Assembly (NCBI RefSeq): GCF_043194295.1
Contig: NZ_JBAFVK010000002.1
Reading direction: 5' to 3' (one strand)
Origin: Xanthobacter autotrophicus
GTDB lineage: Bacteria > Pseudomonadota > Alphaproteobacteria > Rhizobiales > Xanthobacteraceae
Length of the DNA stretch: 64,000 nt
Of this stretch, positions 27,501 to 34,985 are shown in pieces. Position 1 is the stretch's first letter. Each line of letters begins with the position of its first letter. The position numbers were made by a program, and so were the translations under genes. The notes beneath the pieces are model-generated. The model worked only from the letters and a program-made list of their open reading frames with translations. It was not told the DNA's origin and searched no databases.

Positions 27501-28273
27501 TCGCGCGTGATCCCTGGGCGGCCTTCTCCCGCCACACCCCGGCGCGCATCGCCCTCGGCCGCACTGGGGCCAGCCTGCCCACGGACGAGGTGCTGCGCTT
27601 CGCCCTGGCCCACGCCCAGGCCCGCGACGCGGTGCATACGCCGTTCGATGCGGATGGCGTTGCTGCCGAAGTGGAGAGCCTCGGCTTTGCCACCCTGCGG
27701 GTGTCCAGCGCGGCGCCAGCGCGGGACATCTATCTGCGCCGCCCGGACCTCGGCCGTCGCCTGTCGGATGAGAGCCGTGCCACGCTGGCGGCGGCGGCGG
27801 GCGATCCGGTAGATCTGGCGCTGGTGGTGGCGGACGGGCTCTCCTCCGCCGCCATCCATGCCCAGACGAAGCCCTTTCTTGCCGCCTTCAAGCCCTTCAT
27901 CGCCCAGCAGGGCTGGCGCCTTTCGCCCGTGGTCATCGCCTCCGGCGCGCGGGTGGCTCTGGGGGACGAGGTGGGCGCACTGCTGAAGGCGCGGGCCTGC
28001 GTGCTGCTGGTGGGGGAGCGGCCGGGCCTGTCCTCGCCCGACAGCCTCGGCCTCTACCTTACCTTCGATCCGCAGGTCGGCCGCACCGATGCTGAGCGCA
28101 ACTGCATCTCAAACGTGCGCCCCGATGGCCTGAGCTTCGCCGACGCCGCCTTCAAGCTCGCCTGGCACATCCGCGAAGCGCTCCGGCGCCGGATCACCGG
28201 TGTGGACCTGAAGGACGAAAGCGACCTGCTGCTCGAACAGGGCCGCGCGCCGAAACTACTCGACGCCGGCTGA
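27497..28273 (+). CDS. eutC: Ethanolamine ammonia-lyase small subunit
   Basis: A 258-residue subunit that helps bind adenosylcobalamin. Recognisable segments are DPWAAFSRHTPARIALGRTG at the N-terminus, VVADGLSSAAIHAQTKPFL near 115, VLLVGERPGLSSPDSLGLYL near 175 and NCISNVRPDGLSFADAAFKL near 200. Its ATG overlaps the eutB stop (ATGA), so the two subunits are made together. The acetaldehyde product could enter the same pool as that from acetoin cleavage. Confidence 0.95.
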   Translation: MIARDPWAAFSRHTPARIALGRTGASLPTDEVLRFALAHAQARDAVHTPFDADGVAAEVESLGFATLRVSSAAPARDIYLRRPDLGRRLSDESRATLAAAAGDPVDLALVVADGLSSAAIHAQTKPFLAAFKPFIAQQGWRLSPVVIASGARVALGDEVGALLKARACVLLVGERPGLSSPDSLGLYLTFDPQVGRTDAERNCISNVRPDGLSFADAAFKLAWHIREALRRRITGVDLKDESDLLLEQGRAPKLLDAG

Positions 28274-28306
28274 CCGCAGGCTCGCCCCCGGCCTTTGCGT
28301 GAAAAT

Positions 28307-28331
28307 GGCCCGCCCAGATGGATGGCGGGCC
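28307..28331. terminator. Hairpin between convergent eutC and the gene at 28341
   Basis: GGCCCGCC / GGCGGGCC arms (8 bp) with a 9-base loop. It is preceded on the plus strand by AAAAT, which gives a short T-run on the minus strand, so it fits termination of the leftward gene best but may serve both. Confidence 0.6.
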
Positions 28332-28340
28332 GCCGGCGCC

Positions 28341-28721
28341 TCACACCTGCTCGGCCGAGACCACGCGGAAGGTGTGCATCTCGTCGTCTTCCCGGACGGA
28401 AATATACTCACCCACCTCGAAACGCTCGTCGCCGAAGCGATAGCCGGCCTCGTCGTCTTCCGTGCCGTGAATATCATAGCGGAAGGCCCAGCTTCCGCCG
28501 GGACGGCGCACCAAATGGCCTACCTCATCCGCCTCGTCGGGGCGGAACCGGACCACGCGGCACGCCTCGCGGTGCTTGGCCCACAAGGCGGGATCAATAC
28601 GCCCCGCCTCGTTTAAGGGCGCCACGAAGCTGTAGCCGAAATTGCGCAAGCCATCAGGATGGCCCTTCTCACGGGCAAGCTCCATGCGGATCTGACGGAA
28701 GCCGTGCGGCAACTGGGACAT
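28341..28721 (-). CDS. Conserved hypothetical protein, 126 residues
   Basis: A small, acidic, probably cytoplasmic protein with no signal peptide or membrane helix. The start MSQLPHGFRQIRMELAREK at 28721 follows GGGGAGAGAG, which decides it. The C-terminal half reads as a compact beta-rich unit (HLVRRPGGSWAFRYD, VGEYISVREDDEMHTFRVV). I recognise it as a type of conserved uncharacterised protein of Rhizobiales but cannot assign a function. It is transcribed alone, convergent with eutC. Confidence 0.75.
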   Translation of the reverse strand: MSQLPHGFRQIRMELAREKGHPDGLRNFGYSFVAPLNEAGRIDPALWAKHREACRVVRFRPDEADEVGHLVRRPGGSWAFRYDIHGTEDDEAGYRFGDERFEVGEYISVREDDEMHTFRVVSAEQV

Positions 28722-29032
28722 GCATCTCTCTCCCCGGACCTTGCGGTCTCGTACATCGTTGGGCCCGAATGGACCATCACGATGCGTTGACCATCGCACC
28801 TTCGTCCGCCGCTCCGGTTGGATGGAGACGAAAGAATGCGATGATGGAATCACCCTCCACATAAGGGCACCCATTGATAGGGTGATTTTCGCGCATCGCG
28901 TTCGCAAGGCATTTGACCTTGCGCAAGGCTCAGTCGGCACCCGTGCCTTGATACTGGCCTTGGAGGGGAGTTCTGCGTCCGGCCCGGATCGCAGACAGAT
29001 CGGGGGGCCAACGCCCGACGGGAGACATAGAC
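28722..29032. other. Intergenic region with a 12-bp palindrome
   Basis: About 310 bases between the divergent 28341 gene and the phasin-like gene. A perfect palindrome CCTTGCGCAAGG is at 28917-28928, overlapping a TTGACC (28913-28918) that could be a -35 element; no convincing -10 was found at the right distance. GGGAGA (29019-29024) is the ribosome site of the next gene. Confidence 0.5.
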
Positions 29033-29407
29033 ATGAATGATCACGCCGTTTTTCAGGGCTTGGCGCGTGCCCTCAGCACCGGCTCGCCGCCTGTAGCCTG
29101 GCCTTTCGCGGTCTGGAAAAACCTGTTCCTGGACTGTCCGATGGCCGCGTCCGCCCATGTGCAGCAGTTCGTGGGACGCCAGATGCAGGAGCAGATCCAG
29201 CTTCTGAATGATCTCGCCAAGGAGCAGAACCCCTCGGCCGCGGTCTCGCGCGAGGCGGCCTTCCTTCAGCAATCCGCCCTTGCCTGGAGCGGCGAGATGC
29301 TGGAGGTGGCCGAGCTTGTCCAGCAGCGGCTTCTGAGCGCCACCCAGGCTGAGCAGCCGCCCTTTGCGATGCCCGTCGCGCCGCCGCCGTTCACGCGCGA
29401 CGCCTGA
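29033..29407 (+). CDS. Phasin-like protein
   Basis: A 124-residue protein made largely of amphipathic helix (about 30-105) with a hydrophobic N-terminal part (PPVAWPFAVWKNLFL) and a Pro-rich tail. This layout and the QMQEQIQLLNDLAKEQNP and WSGEMLEVAELVQQRL segments resemble phasins, which coat polyhydroxyalkanoate granules. Helical-content arguments are weak, so this is tentative. The ATG follows GGGAGACATAGAC. It stands alone, with a large hairpin some 60 bases downstream. Confidence 0.6.
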   Translation: MNDHAVFQGLARALSTGSPPVAWPFAVWKNLFLDCPMAASAHVQQFVGRQMQEQIQLLNDLAKEQNPSAAVSREAAFLQQSALAWSGEMLEVAELVQQRLLSATQAEQPPFAMPVAPPPFTRDA

Positions 29408-29467
29408 AGCCAAGAGCACCTGAAACCAAGAACACCTGAATTCAAGCACGCCGCGACGGCCAGACCG

Positions 29468-29528
29468 CACTGGAACCCACTCCCGATCACGCCAAGTCTG
29501 GTGCAGATCGGGAGTGCGCTTTCCAGTG
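29468..29528. repeat. Large two-part inverted repeat (hairpin)
   Basis: CACTGGAA (29468-29475) pairs with TTCCAGTG (29521-29528), and inside it CACTCCCGATC (29478-29488) pairs perfectly with GATCGGGAGTG (29506-29516). The 17-base loop can form a further GCCA/TGGT stem. It lies 60 bases after the phasin-like gene and lacks a T-tract. Confidence 0.7.
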
Positions 29529-29807
29529 AATCGACCCATGCGCCAGAACAGGCGACGGACGGCACTGAAGCTCTGAAAGCCGCGCCCCTGTTTTCACCTC
29601 ACACGCGCCGAGCGCGCATCCCGGACATTGAACCGGCACCCTTTGCGGGCGAGATTTGTTCGTTCCGAGACTTGCGAACTTGAAGTCCGCCATCACGCCG
29701 CCCGCCGCCGGCGAGCCTCCTCACCGTATGCAAAATGGGCAGATCCTGCCGTTCGCGTGTCGATGGTCACGCCTCGGGGAACCTTGAGTCCGAACACGAC
29801 GCAAAAT

Positions 29808-29818
29808 TGGTCGGACCA
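29808..29818. promoter_or_regulatory. FadR/LldR-type operator 1
   Basis: TGGTC-G-GACCA, a perfect 5-1-5 dyad matching the TGGTNNNACCA-type sites of FadR-subfamily GntR regulators. It lies just before an AT-rich TATAAT (29838-29843), overlapping where a -35 box would sit. Confidence 0.75.
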
Positions 29819-29895
29819 TTTCTACCGTTGACTTCATTATAATTTGCTTTATCTCCCCGCTAAAATCAAGCAAGTGCGTGTCGTGTGGATTAAAT

Positions 29896-29906
29896 TGGTC
29901 AGACCA
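29896..29906. promoter_or_regulatory. FadR/LldR-type operator 2
   Basis: TGGTC-A-GACCA, with the same arms as operator 1; both are embedded in AAATTGGTC...GACCATTT. Centres are 88 bp apart. It lies 67 bases before the regulator start and downstream of the promoter-like segment, allowing repression by looping. Confidence 0.75.
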
Positions 29907-29972
29907 TTTACCCCGGCAATGGCGCCAGAAAATGGCTCCGTAGGTACCAGGTTATTGGCCGGGAGGGGCGGG

Positions 29973-30752
29973 GTGCGAAAGCTGTCGGACGAGATCGAGG
30001 CCTTGATCCTCGAAGGCGGACTTGAGGCCGGTGCGCGCCTGCCGTCGGAACGCAAGCTCGCCGTCGATTTCGGCGTGTCTCGCTCCCGGCTGCGCGAGGC
30101 CATCCAGCAGCTTGTCAGTCGTGGCATCCTCACCGCGCGCCAGGGCGGCGGCACCTTCGTGGCCGCGCCCGCCCCGTCGGCCGCCTCGCCTCTGGCCGGC
30201 TCTCCTCTGGACAAGGCACTTTCCCCGCTGTCGTCGCTCGCCCGCATGGAGCCGGGCTACTGGCAGGACGTGATGGAGATCCGCAAGTCGCTGGATGGCG
30301 ACACCGCCTATTGCGCGGCCCTGCGCGCCGGCGACGAGGACCGGGCGCGGCTCACCGCCGCCTTCGAGCGGCTCATCAAGGCCGAGGGCGCGGACGAGGT
30401 GACCCAGGCCCGCGCTGATGCCGCATTCCACATGGCGGTGGCCGAAGCCTCCCACAATGCGGTCCTGCGCCAGGTGATGGCAGGGTTGTTCGACCTTTTG
30501 CAGCACTCCATTTCCGCCAGCCTCGAAAAGCTCTACCGCCTGCCGCGCACGGCGCACGCGCTGGAAGACCAGCATCGGCTGATCTTCGAGGCGATCATGG
30601 AGGGTCGCGCCGACGACGCGCGCAACGCTGCGCTGCGCCATCTCGATTTCGTGGAGGACAGCCTGCGGCTCATCGAAGATGCCGCGGCGCGCGAGCGACG
30701 CTCCGTGCGCGCCCTTTCCCGGGCGGCGATACAGAAGGAAGCAAGATCATGA
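29973..30752 (+). CDS. GntR/FadR-family regulator, probable L-lactate-responsive LldR
   Basis: A 259-residue regulator starting at a GTG behind GGGAGGGG (6-base spacing); an upstream ATG at 29919 is possible but lies only 13 bases after an operator. Residues 1-65 are a winged helix-turn-helix (LPSERKLAVDFGVSRSRLREAIQQLVSRGIL and the wing RQGGGTFV). The C-terminal FCD domain carries likely metal-binding His residues (AAFHMAVAEASHNAVL, HRLIFEAI, ALRHLDFV). Its stop overlaps the lldD start by 4 bases, so it should control lldD, probably as a lactate-relieved, self-limiting repressor acting on the two operators upstream. Confidence 0.88.
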   Translation: MRKLSDEIEALILEGGLEAGARLPSERKLAVDFGVSRSRLREAIQQLVSRGILTARQGGGTFVAAPAPSAASPLAGSPLDKALSPLSSLARMEPGYWQDVMEIRKSLDGDTAYCAALRAGDEDRARLTAAFERLIKAEGADEVTQARADAAFHMAVAEASHNAVLRQVMAGLFDLLQHSISASLEKLYRLPRTAHALEDQHRLIFEAIMEGRADDARNAALRHLDFVEDSLRLIEDAAARERRSVRALSRAAIQKEARS

Positions 30753-31915
30753 TCATCTCGTCGTCCTCCGACTACCGGGAAGCCGCCCGCCGCCGCCTGC
30801 CGCCGTTCCTGTTCCACTATATCGACGGCGGCGCCTATGCCGAAGCCACCCTGCGCCGGAACGTGGAGGACCTTTCCGATCTCGCCCTGCGCCAGCGCGT
30901 GCTGAAGAGCGTGGGCGAGGTGGACCTTTCCACCACCCTGTTCGACCAGCCCCTCTCCATGCCCGTAGGCCTCGCGCCCGTAGGCCTCACCGGCATGTAT
31001 GCCCGGCGCGGCGAAGTGCAGGCGGCGCGGGCGGCCACCAAGAAGGGCATTCCCTTCACCCTCTCCACCGTCTCGGTCTGCTCCATCGAGGAGGTGCAGA
31101 GCCAGGTGGCCAAGCCCATCTGGTTCCAGCTCTACGTGCTGAAGGACCGCGGCTTCATGCAGAACGCGCTGGAGCGCGCCTGGGCGGTGGGAATCCGCAC
31201 CCTGGTCTTCACGGTGGACATGCCGGTGCCCGGCGCGCGCTATCGCGACGCCCATTCGGGCATGTCCGGGCCCAACGCCGCGTTCCGGCGCATGGTGCAA
31301 GCCGTGCTGCACCCCTTCTGGGCCTATGACGTGGGCCTGATGGGCACCCCGCACGACCTCGGCAACGTCTCCGCCTATCGCAAGGAGAAGACCAGCCTTG
31401 AGGATTACGTGGGCTGGCTCGGCAACAATTTCGATCCGTCCATCGGCTGGAAGGATCTGGAATGGATCCGCGAGTTCTGGAAGGGCCCCATGATCATCAA
31501 GGGCATCCTTGATCCGGAGGACGCCCGCGACGCCGTGCGCTTCGGCGCCGACGGCATCATCGTGTCCAACCACGGTGGGCGCCAGCTCGACGGCGTGCTC
31601 TCCTCCGCCCGCGCCATGCCGGCCATCGCCGATGCGGTGAAGGGCGAGATGACGCTTCTGGCCGATTCCGGCATCCGCTCGGGGCTCGACGTGGTGCGCA
31701 TGCTGGCCCAGGGCGCCGATGGCGTGCTGCTCGGCCGCGCCTTCGTGTATGCGCTGGCGGCGGCCGGCGGCGCGGGGGTGGAAAACCTGCTCGACATCAT
31801 CGCCAAGGAGATGCGGGTGGCCATGACCCTCACCGGCGCCCGCGCCATCTCCGATATCTCCAGCGACAGCCTTGTGCGGGAGATCGAGCGGCCTCTGGCT
31901 CGCGCGGCGGAGTGA
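30749..31915 (+). CDS. lldD: L-lactate dehydrogenase, FMN-dependent (LldD)
   Basis: A 388-residue alpha-hydroxy-acid oxidising flavoprotein. Signatures: SSSDYREAARRRLPPFLFHYIDGGAY at the N-terminus, GLAPVGLTGMYARRGE, WFQLYVLKDRG, the substrate-loop region with AYRKEKTSLEDYVGWLG, and the catalytic His in VSNHGGRQLDG near 275. It passes electrons from L-lactate to the respiratory chain at the membrane and yields pyruvate. ATGA overlap with the LldR-like gene links lactate sensing to its oxidation. Related hydroxy acids are possible substrates but the LldD match is close. Confidence 0.93.
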   Translation: MIISSSSDYREAARRRLPPFLFHYIDGGAYAEATLRRNVEDLSDLALRQRVLKSVGEVDLSTTLFDQPLSMPVGLAPVGLTGMYARRGEVQAARAATKKGIPFTLSTVSVCSIEEVQSQVAKPIWFQLYVLKDRGFMQNALERAWAVGIRTLVFTVDMPVPGARYRDAHSGMSGPNAAFRRMVQAVLHPFWAYDVGLMGTPHDLGNVSAYRKEKTSLEDYVGWLGNNFDPSIGWKDLEWIREFWKGPMIIKGILDPEDARDAVRFGADGIIVSNHGGRQLDGVLSSARAMPAIADAVKGEMTLLADSGIRSGLDVVRMLAQGADGVLLGRAFVYALAAAGGAGVENLLDIIAKEMRVAMTLTGARAISDISSDSLVREIERPLARAAE

Positions 31916-31932
31916 GGACGGGGCGGATTCTT

Positions 31933-31964
31933 CCCCTCTCCAACCTGCGGGGGGTGGAGAGGGG
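31933..31964 (+). terminator. Hairpin after lldD
   Basis: Perfect 10-bp arms CCCCTCTCCA / TGGAGAGGGG with a GC-rich loop, 17 bases after the lldD stop. The arm sequence resembles the ends of the palindromic repeats at 12.5 and 17.3 kb, so it may be a decayed member of that family. Confidence 0.6.
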
Positions 31965-32007
31965 GCACCCGGTCACACATTTCTCGATTGAGGCACAGCC
32001 AGAACGA

Positions 32008-32034
32008 CAATGCCCGGCGCGAAGCCGGGCATTG
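32008..32034 (-). terminator. Hairpin after gatB
   Basis: CAATGCCCGGC / GCCGGGCATTG arms (11 bp, perfect) with a 5-base loop, located 30 bases downstream of the gatB stop. Confidence 0.65.
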
Positions 32035-32063
32035 CGTGGTTTCGGAATTGGGCCCCGGGTCTC

Positions 32064-33554
32064 TCAGATCCCGAGCTTGGCCTTCAGGATATCGTTGAGG
32101 GCCTGCGGGTTGGCCTTGCCGCCGGAAGCCTTCATGGCCTGGCCCACGAACCAGCCCAGCATGGTGGGCTTGGCCAGCACCTGCGCCACCTTGTCCGGGT
32201 TCTTGGCGATGATCTCGTCCACCACCTTCTCGATGGCGCCGAGGTCGGTCACCTGCTTCAGGCCTCGGGCTTCCACCACGACGCGCGGGTCGCCACCCTC
32301 GGTGAAGATGATCTCGAACAGGTCCTTGGCGATCTTGGACGAGATGGTGCCTTCCGCGATCAGGTCGAGGATGGCGCCGATCTGCTGCGGGCTGACGGGC
32401 GAGGAGGTGACATCCTTGCCCTCCTTGTTCAGGCGGCCGAACAGCTCGTTGATGACGAAGTTCGCCGCCGCCTTGCCGTCGCGCTTGACGCCGCCGCCGT
32501 CCACCACCTGCTCGAAATAGGCGGCGGTCTCACGCTCAGCCACCAGCACGCCGGCATCATAGGGGCTGAGGCCGTAATCGGCGATGAAGCGGGCCTTCTT
32601 CTCGTCCGGCAGCTCGGGCAGCTTGGCCTTGAGGTCCTCCACCCATTCGGGCTTCAGCACCAGCGGCAGCAGGTCCGGATCGGGGAAGTAGCGGTAGTCG
32701 TGCGCCTCTTCCTTCGAACGCATGGAGCGCGTCTCGCCCTTGGTGGGGTCGAACAGGCGAGTCTCCTGGGAGATGGAGCCGCCATCCTCCAGGATCTCGA
32801 TCTGCCGCCGCGCCTCGGTCTCGATGGCCTGGCCGATGAAGCGGATGGAATTGACGTTCTTGATCTCGCAGCGGGTGCCGAAGGGTTCGCCGGGGCGGCG
32901 CACGGAGACGTTCACGTCCGCCCGCAGATTGCCCTTCTCCATATCGCCGTCGCAGGTGCCGAGATAGCGCAGGATGGTGCGCAGCTTGGTCACATAGGCC
33001 TTCGCCTCCTCCGCCGAGCGCAGGTCGGGGCGGGAGACGATCTCCATCAGCGCCACGCCGGAGCGGTTGAGGTCCACGAAAGACTGGGTGGGCGACAGGT
33101 CGTGGATGGACTTACCGGCGTCCTGCTCCAGGTGCAGGCGCTCGATGCCGACGGGAATGCTCTCCCCGTCGGGCAGGTCCACGATAACCTCGCCCTCGCC
33201 CACCACGGGCTGCTTGTACTGGCTGATCTGGTAGCCCTGCGGAAGGTCCGGGTAGAAGTAGTTCTTCCGGTCGAACACCGAGGTCAGGTGGATCTGCGCC
33301 TTCAGGCCGAGGCCGGTGCGCACCGCCTGGGCCACGCATTCCTGGTTGATGACCGGCAGCATGCCGGGCATGGCCGCGTCCACCAGCGACACATGGTCAT
33401 TGGGCGGGCCGCCGAAGGCGGTGGAGGCGCCGGAGAACAGCTTGGCGTTGGAGGCCACCTGGGCATGCACCTCCAGGCCGATCACCACTTCCCAATCGCC
33501 GGTGGCGCCGGAAATGAGCTTCTTCGTATCGGTAGGGCGAACATGTAAGGTCAT
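32064..33554 (-). CDS. gatB: Asp/Glu-tRNA amidotransferase subunit B
   Basis: A 496-residue subunit of the GatCAB amidotransferase, which converts Asp-tRNA(Asn) and Glu-tRNA(Gln) to the correct amide forms. The family start WEVVIGLEVHAQV is at 22-34, followed by the zinc- and tRNA-binding cradle (KNYFYPDLPQGYQISQY) and a C-terminal helical YqeY-like tail. I start at 33554 to match family length. Unlike many bacteria, gatB is not next to gatA: a glycosyltransferase gene lies between them. Confidence 0.96.
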   Translation of the reverse strand: MTLHVRPTDTKKLISGATGDWEVVIGLEVHAQVASNAKLFSGASTAFGGPPNDHVSLVDAAMPGMLPVINQECVAQAVRTGLGLKAQIHLTSVFDRKNYFYPDLPQGYQISQYKQPVVGEGEVIVDLPDGESIPVGIERLHLEQDAGKSIHDLSPTQSFVDLNRSGVALMEIVSRPDLRSAEEAKAYVTKLRTILRYLGTCDGDMEKGNLRADVNVSVRRPGEPFGTRCEIKNVNSIRFIGQAIETEARRQIEILEDGGSISQETRLFDPTKGETRSMRSKEEAHDYRYFPDPDLLPLVLKPEWVEDLKAKLPELPDEKKARFIADYGLSPYDAGVLVAERETAAYFEQVVDGGGVKRDGKAAANFVINELFGRLNKEGKDVTSSPVSPQQIGAILDLIAEGTISSKIAKDLFEIIFTEGGDPRVVVEARGLKQVTDLGAIEKVVDEIIAKNPDKVAQVLAKPTMLGWFVGQAMKASGGKANPQALNDILKAKLGI

Positions 33555-33630
33555 GAAAGGTCCCGGGACTAGCCGCCGCGTCGGCGCGCGGGCGATCAGC
33601 GTTTCGACGTGCGTTTCTCTTAAACTCACT

Positions 33631-33697
33631 ACTCCCCAACGGGGAGTGCGCGCAACGCTGGAGCACGCGCCGATCAGACTGCACCGCAATCTGATCG
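33631..33697. repeat. Two hairpins upstream of gatB
   Basis: ACTCCCC-AAC-GGGGAGT (33631-33647) and CGATCAGA ... TCTGATCG (33671-33678 / 33690-33697, 11-base loop). Both are perfect. They lie 77-143 bases before the gatB start, in its leader or promoter region. Confidence 0.6.
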
Positions 33698-33806
33698 CGT
33701 AACCCATTCTCTTTGCTTAAGTTTAGAGGCCGTGCTTTGCCGCCTCGCCTCGCCGCGCGGCCGGTGCTATAGCAGGCGCGAACGAGAACCCCATCGCCTC
33801 CCATCC

Positions 33807-34943
33807 ATGACCGTGTCGACATCCGGCGTCTCATCGCCCTCCCCCTCCGCGCCGAAGGGCCTGCGGCTCGCCGCCGTCGCCATCGTCCGCGATGAGGCGG
33901 ACGTGATCGAGGCGTTCGTGCGGCACAATCTCGCGGTGGTCGACCACCTCTTCATCGAGGACGACCACAGCCGCGACGGCACCCGCGCCATCCTCGACGC
34001 CCTCGCGGCGGAAGGGCTGGCGGTGAGCGTGTTCGACGGCCCGCAGGAGGCCGCTTATTTCCAGGCGGCGCGCACCAAGGGCCTGCTGCAACGCGCCTAT
34101 GCCGTGGAGCGGTGGGATTTCGCCTTCCTGCTGGACGGCGACGAATTCCTGACCACGCCGGACCGCGCCAGCCTCGAAGCGGAGCTGGCCAGCCTGCCGG
34201 ACTCCCAGGCCGGCGGCCTGAGGATGTGGAACTACCTGCCCCGCCCGCTGGATGAAACCTCCGACCCCTTCAGCTTCTTCTCGGACCGTACCCAGAAGCT
34301 CACCGGATTCAGCGCCAAGGTGATGCTGCCGGCGAGCGTCGCCGCGAATGAAGAGCTGAAGATCGAGGACGGCAACCACGCCGCCTTCTGCTTCCGGCGC
34401 AAGGTGGTGGTGCATCAGTTGCAGTCGGTCGCCCTCGCCCATTTCCCGGTGCGCAGCCACGACCAGATCGTGTCCAAGACGCTGGTGGCCTATTGCCGCT
34501 GGCGCACCCGGCCGGATTACGATCCCGCCACCACGGCGCTCGGCCCAATGGGCGCCATGGCGCTCCTGCGGGCCAATCCCGGCCTCAGGCTCGACAGCCT
34601 GGACGCCATCACCGCCTGCTACATGGGCGCCACCGGCCCGGACGATACAGTGCAGCGCCCGTTCGAGCGGCTGGGCGCGCCCCGGCGCTACGATGGCCTC
34701 GCCGCCATCCGGCCCTACGACAAGGCGGCCTCGGCGGTCGACACCATCATCGCCTCCCTGACCCGTCTTGAGCCGGGTGGCGCTGCCTCCCGGCAGGCGG
34801 CGGAGAGCGGACTTGCCAAGTTCCTGTCCAAGTCCCTTGTGGGGCGCTGGCGGGCGCTGCGCGGCGGCCACACCACCCTGAAGGCGGAGTGGGACGGCAC
34901 CGTCCGCCGCCTGAGCCGCTCCATCAAGAAGCGGCTGGGATAG
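33807..34943 (+). CDS. Glycosyltransferase, family-2 like
   Basis: A 378-residue cytoplasmic protein. The N-terminal part shows a GT-A fold of the Glyco_tranf_2_4 type: LRLAAVAIVRDEADVIEAFV, then a metal- and nucleotide-sugar-binding EDDHSRDGT, and the acceptor-side WDFAFLLDGDEFL motif with its DxD-like acidic pair. The C-terminal half is not recognised. No sugar-export or polysaccharide genes are adjacent, so the product is unknown. It separates gatB from gatA-gatC and may be an insertion into an old gat block. Confidence 0.85.
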   Translation: MTVSTSGVSSPSPSAPKGLRLAAVAIVRDEADVIEAFVRHNLAVVDHLFIEDDHSRDGTRAILDALAAEGLAVSVFDGPQEAAYFQAARTKGLLQRAYAVERWDFAFLLDGDEFLTTPDRASLEAELASLPDSQAGGLRMWNYLPRPLDETSDPFSFFSDRTQKLTGFSAKVMLPASVAANEELKIEDGNHAAFCFRRKVVVHQLQSVALAHFPVRSHDQIVSKTLVAYCRWRTRPDYDPATTALGPMGAMALLRANPGLRLDSLDAITACYMGATGPDDTVQRPFERLGAPRRYDGLAAIRPYDKAASAVDTIIASLTRLEPGGAASRQAAESGLAKFLSKSLVGRWRALRGGHTTLKAEWDGTVRRLSRSIKKRLG

Positions 34944-34968
34944 ACACCCGCACTTGGTGCGGGTGTCA
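34944..34968. terminator. Perfect hairpin between convergent genes
   Basis: GACACCCGCAC-TTG-GTGCGGGTGTC: 11-bp stem and 3-base loop starting directly after the glycosyltransferase stop and 17 bases from the gatA stop. Probably a bidirectional terminator. Confidence 0.75.
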
Positions 34969-34985
34969 CGCAAGCCCGGCTGACC

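Larger units (their letters stand above)
29408..29972. other. Long intergenic region upstream of the LldR-like regulator
   Basis: About 560 bases with no convincing gene. It contains a large two-part hairpin (29468-29528), then a stretch with no recognised signal, and two identical-core FadR-type operators (29808-29818 and 29896-29906) around an AT-rich promoter-like segment (29828-29855). Confidence 0.65.

Noticed and set aside
26112..28273. Ethanolamine-utilisation microcompartment locus
   Set aside because: Only eutB and eutC are present; no shell, EutE, EutG, EutA or EutT-like genes are adjacent.
29501..29683. 60-codon open frame in the gap before the LldR-like gene
   Set aside because: It crosses the large hairpin, lacks a ribosome site and has no typical codon pattern.
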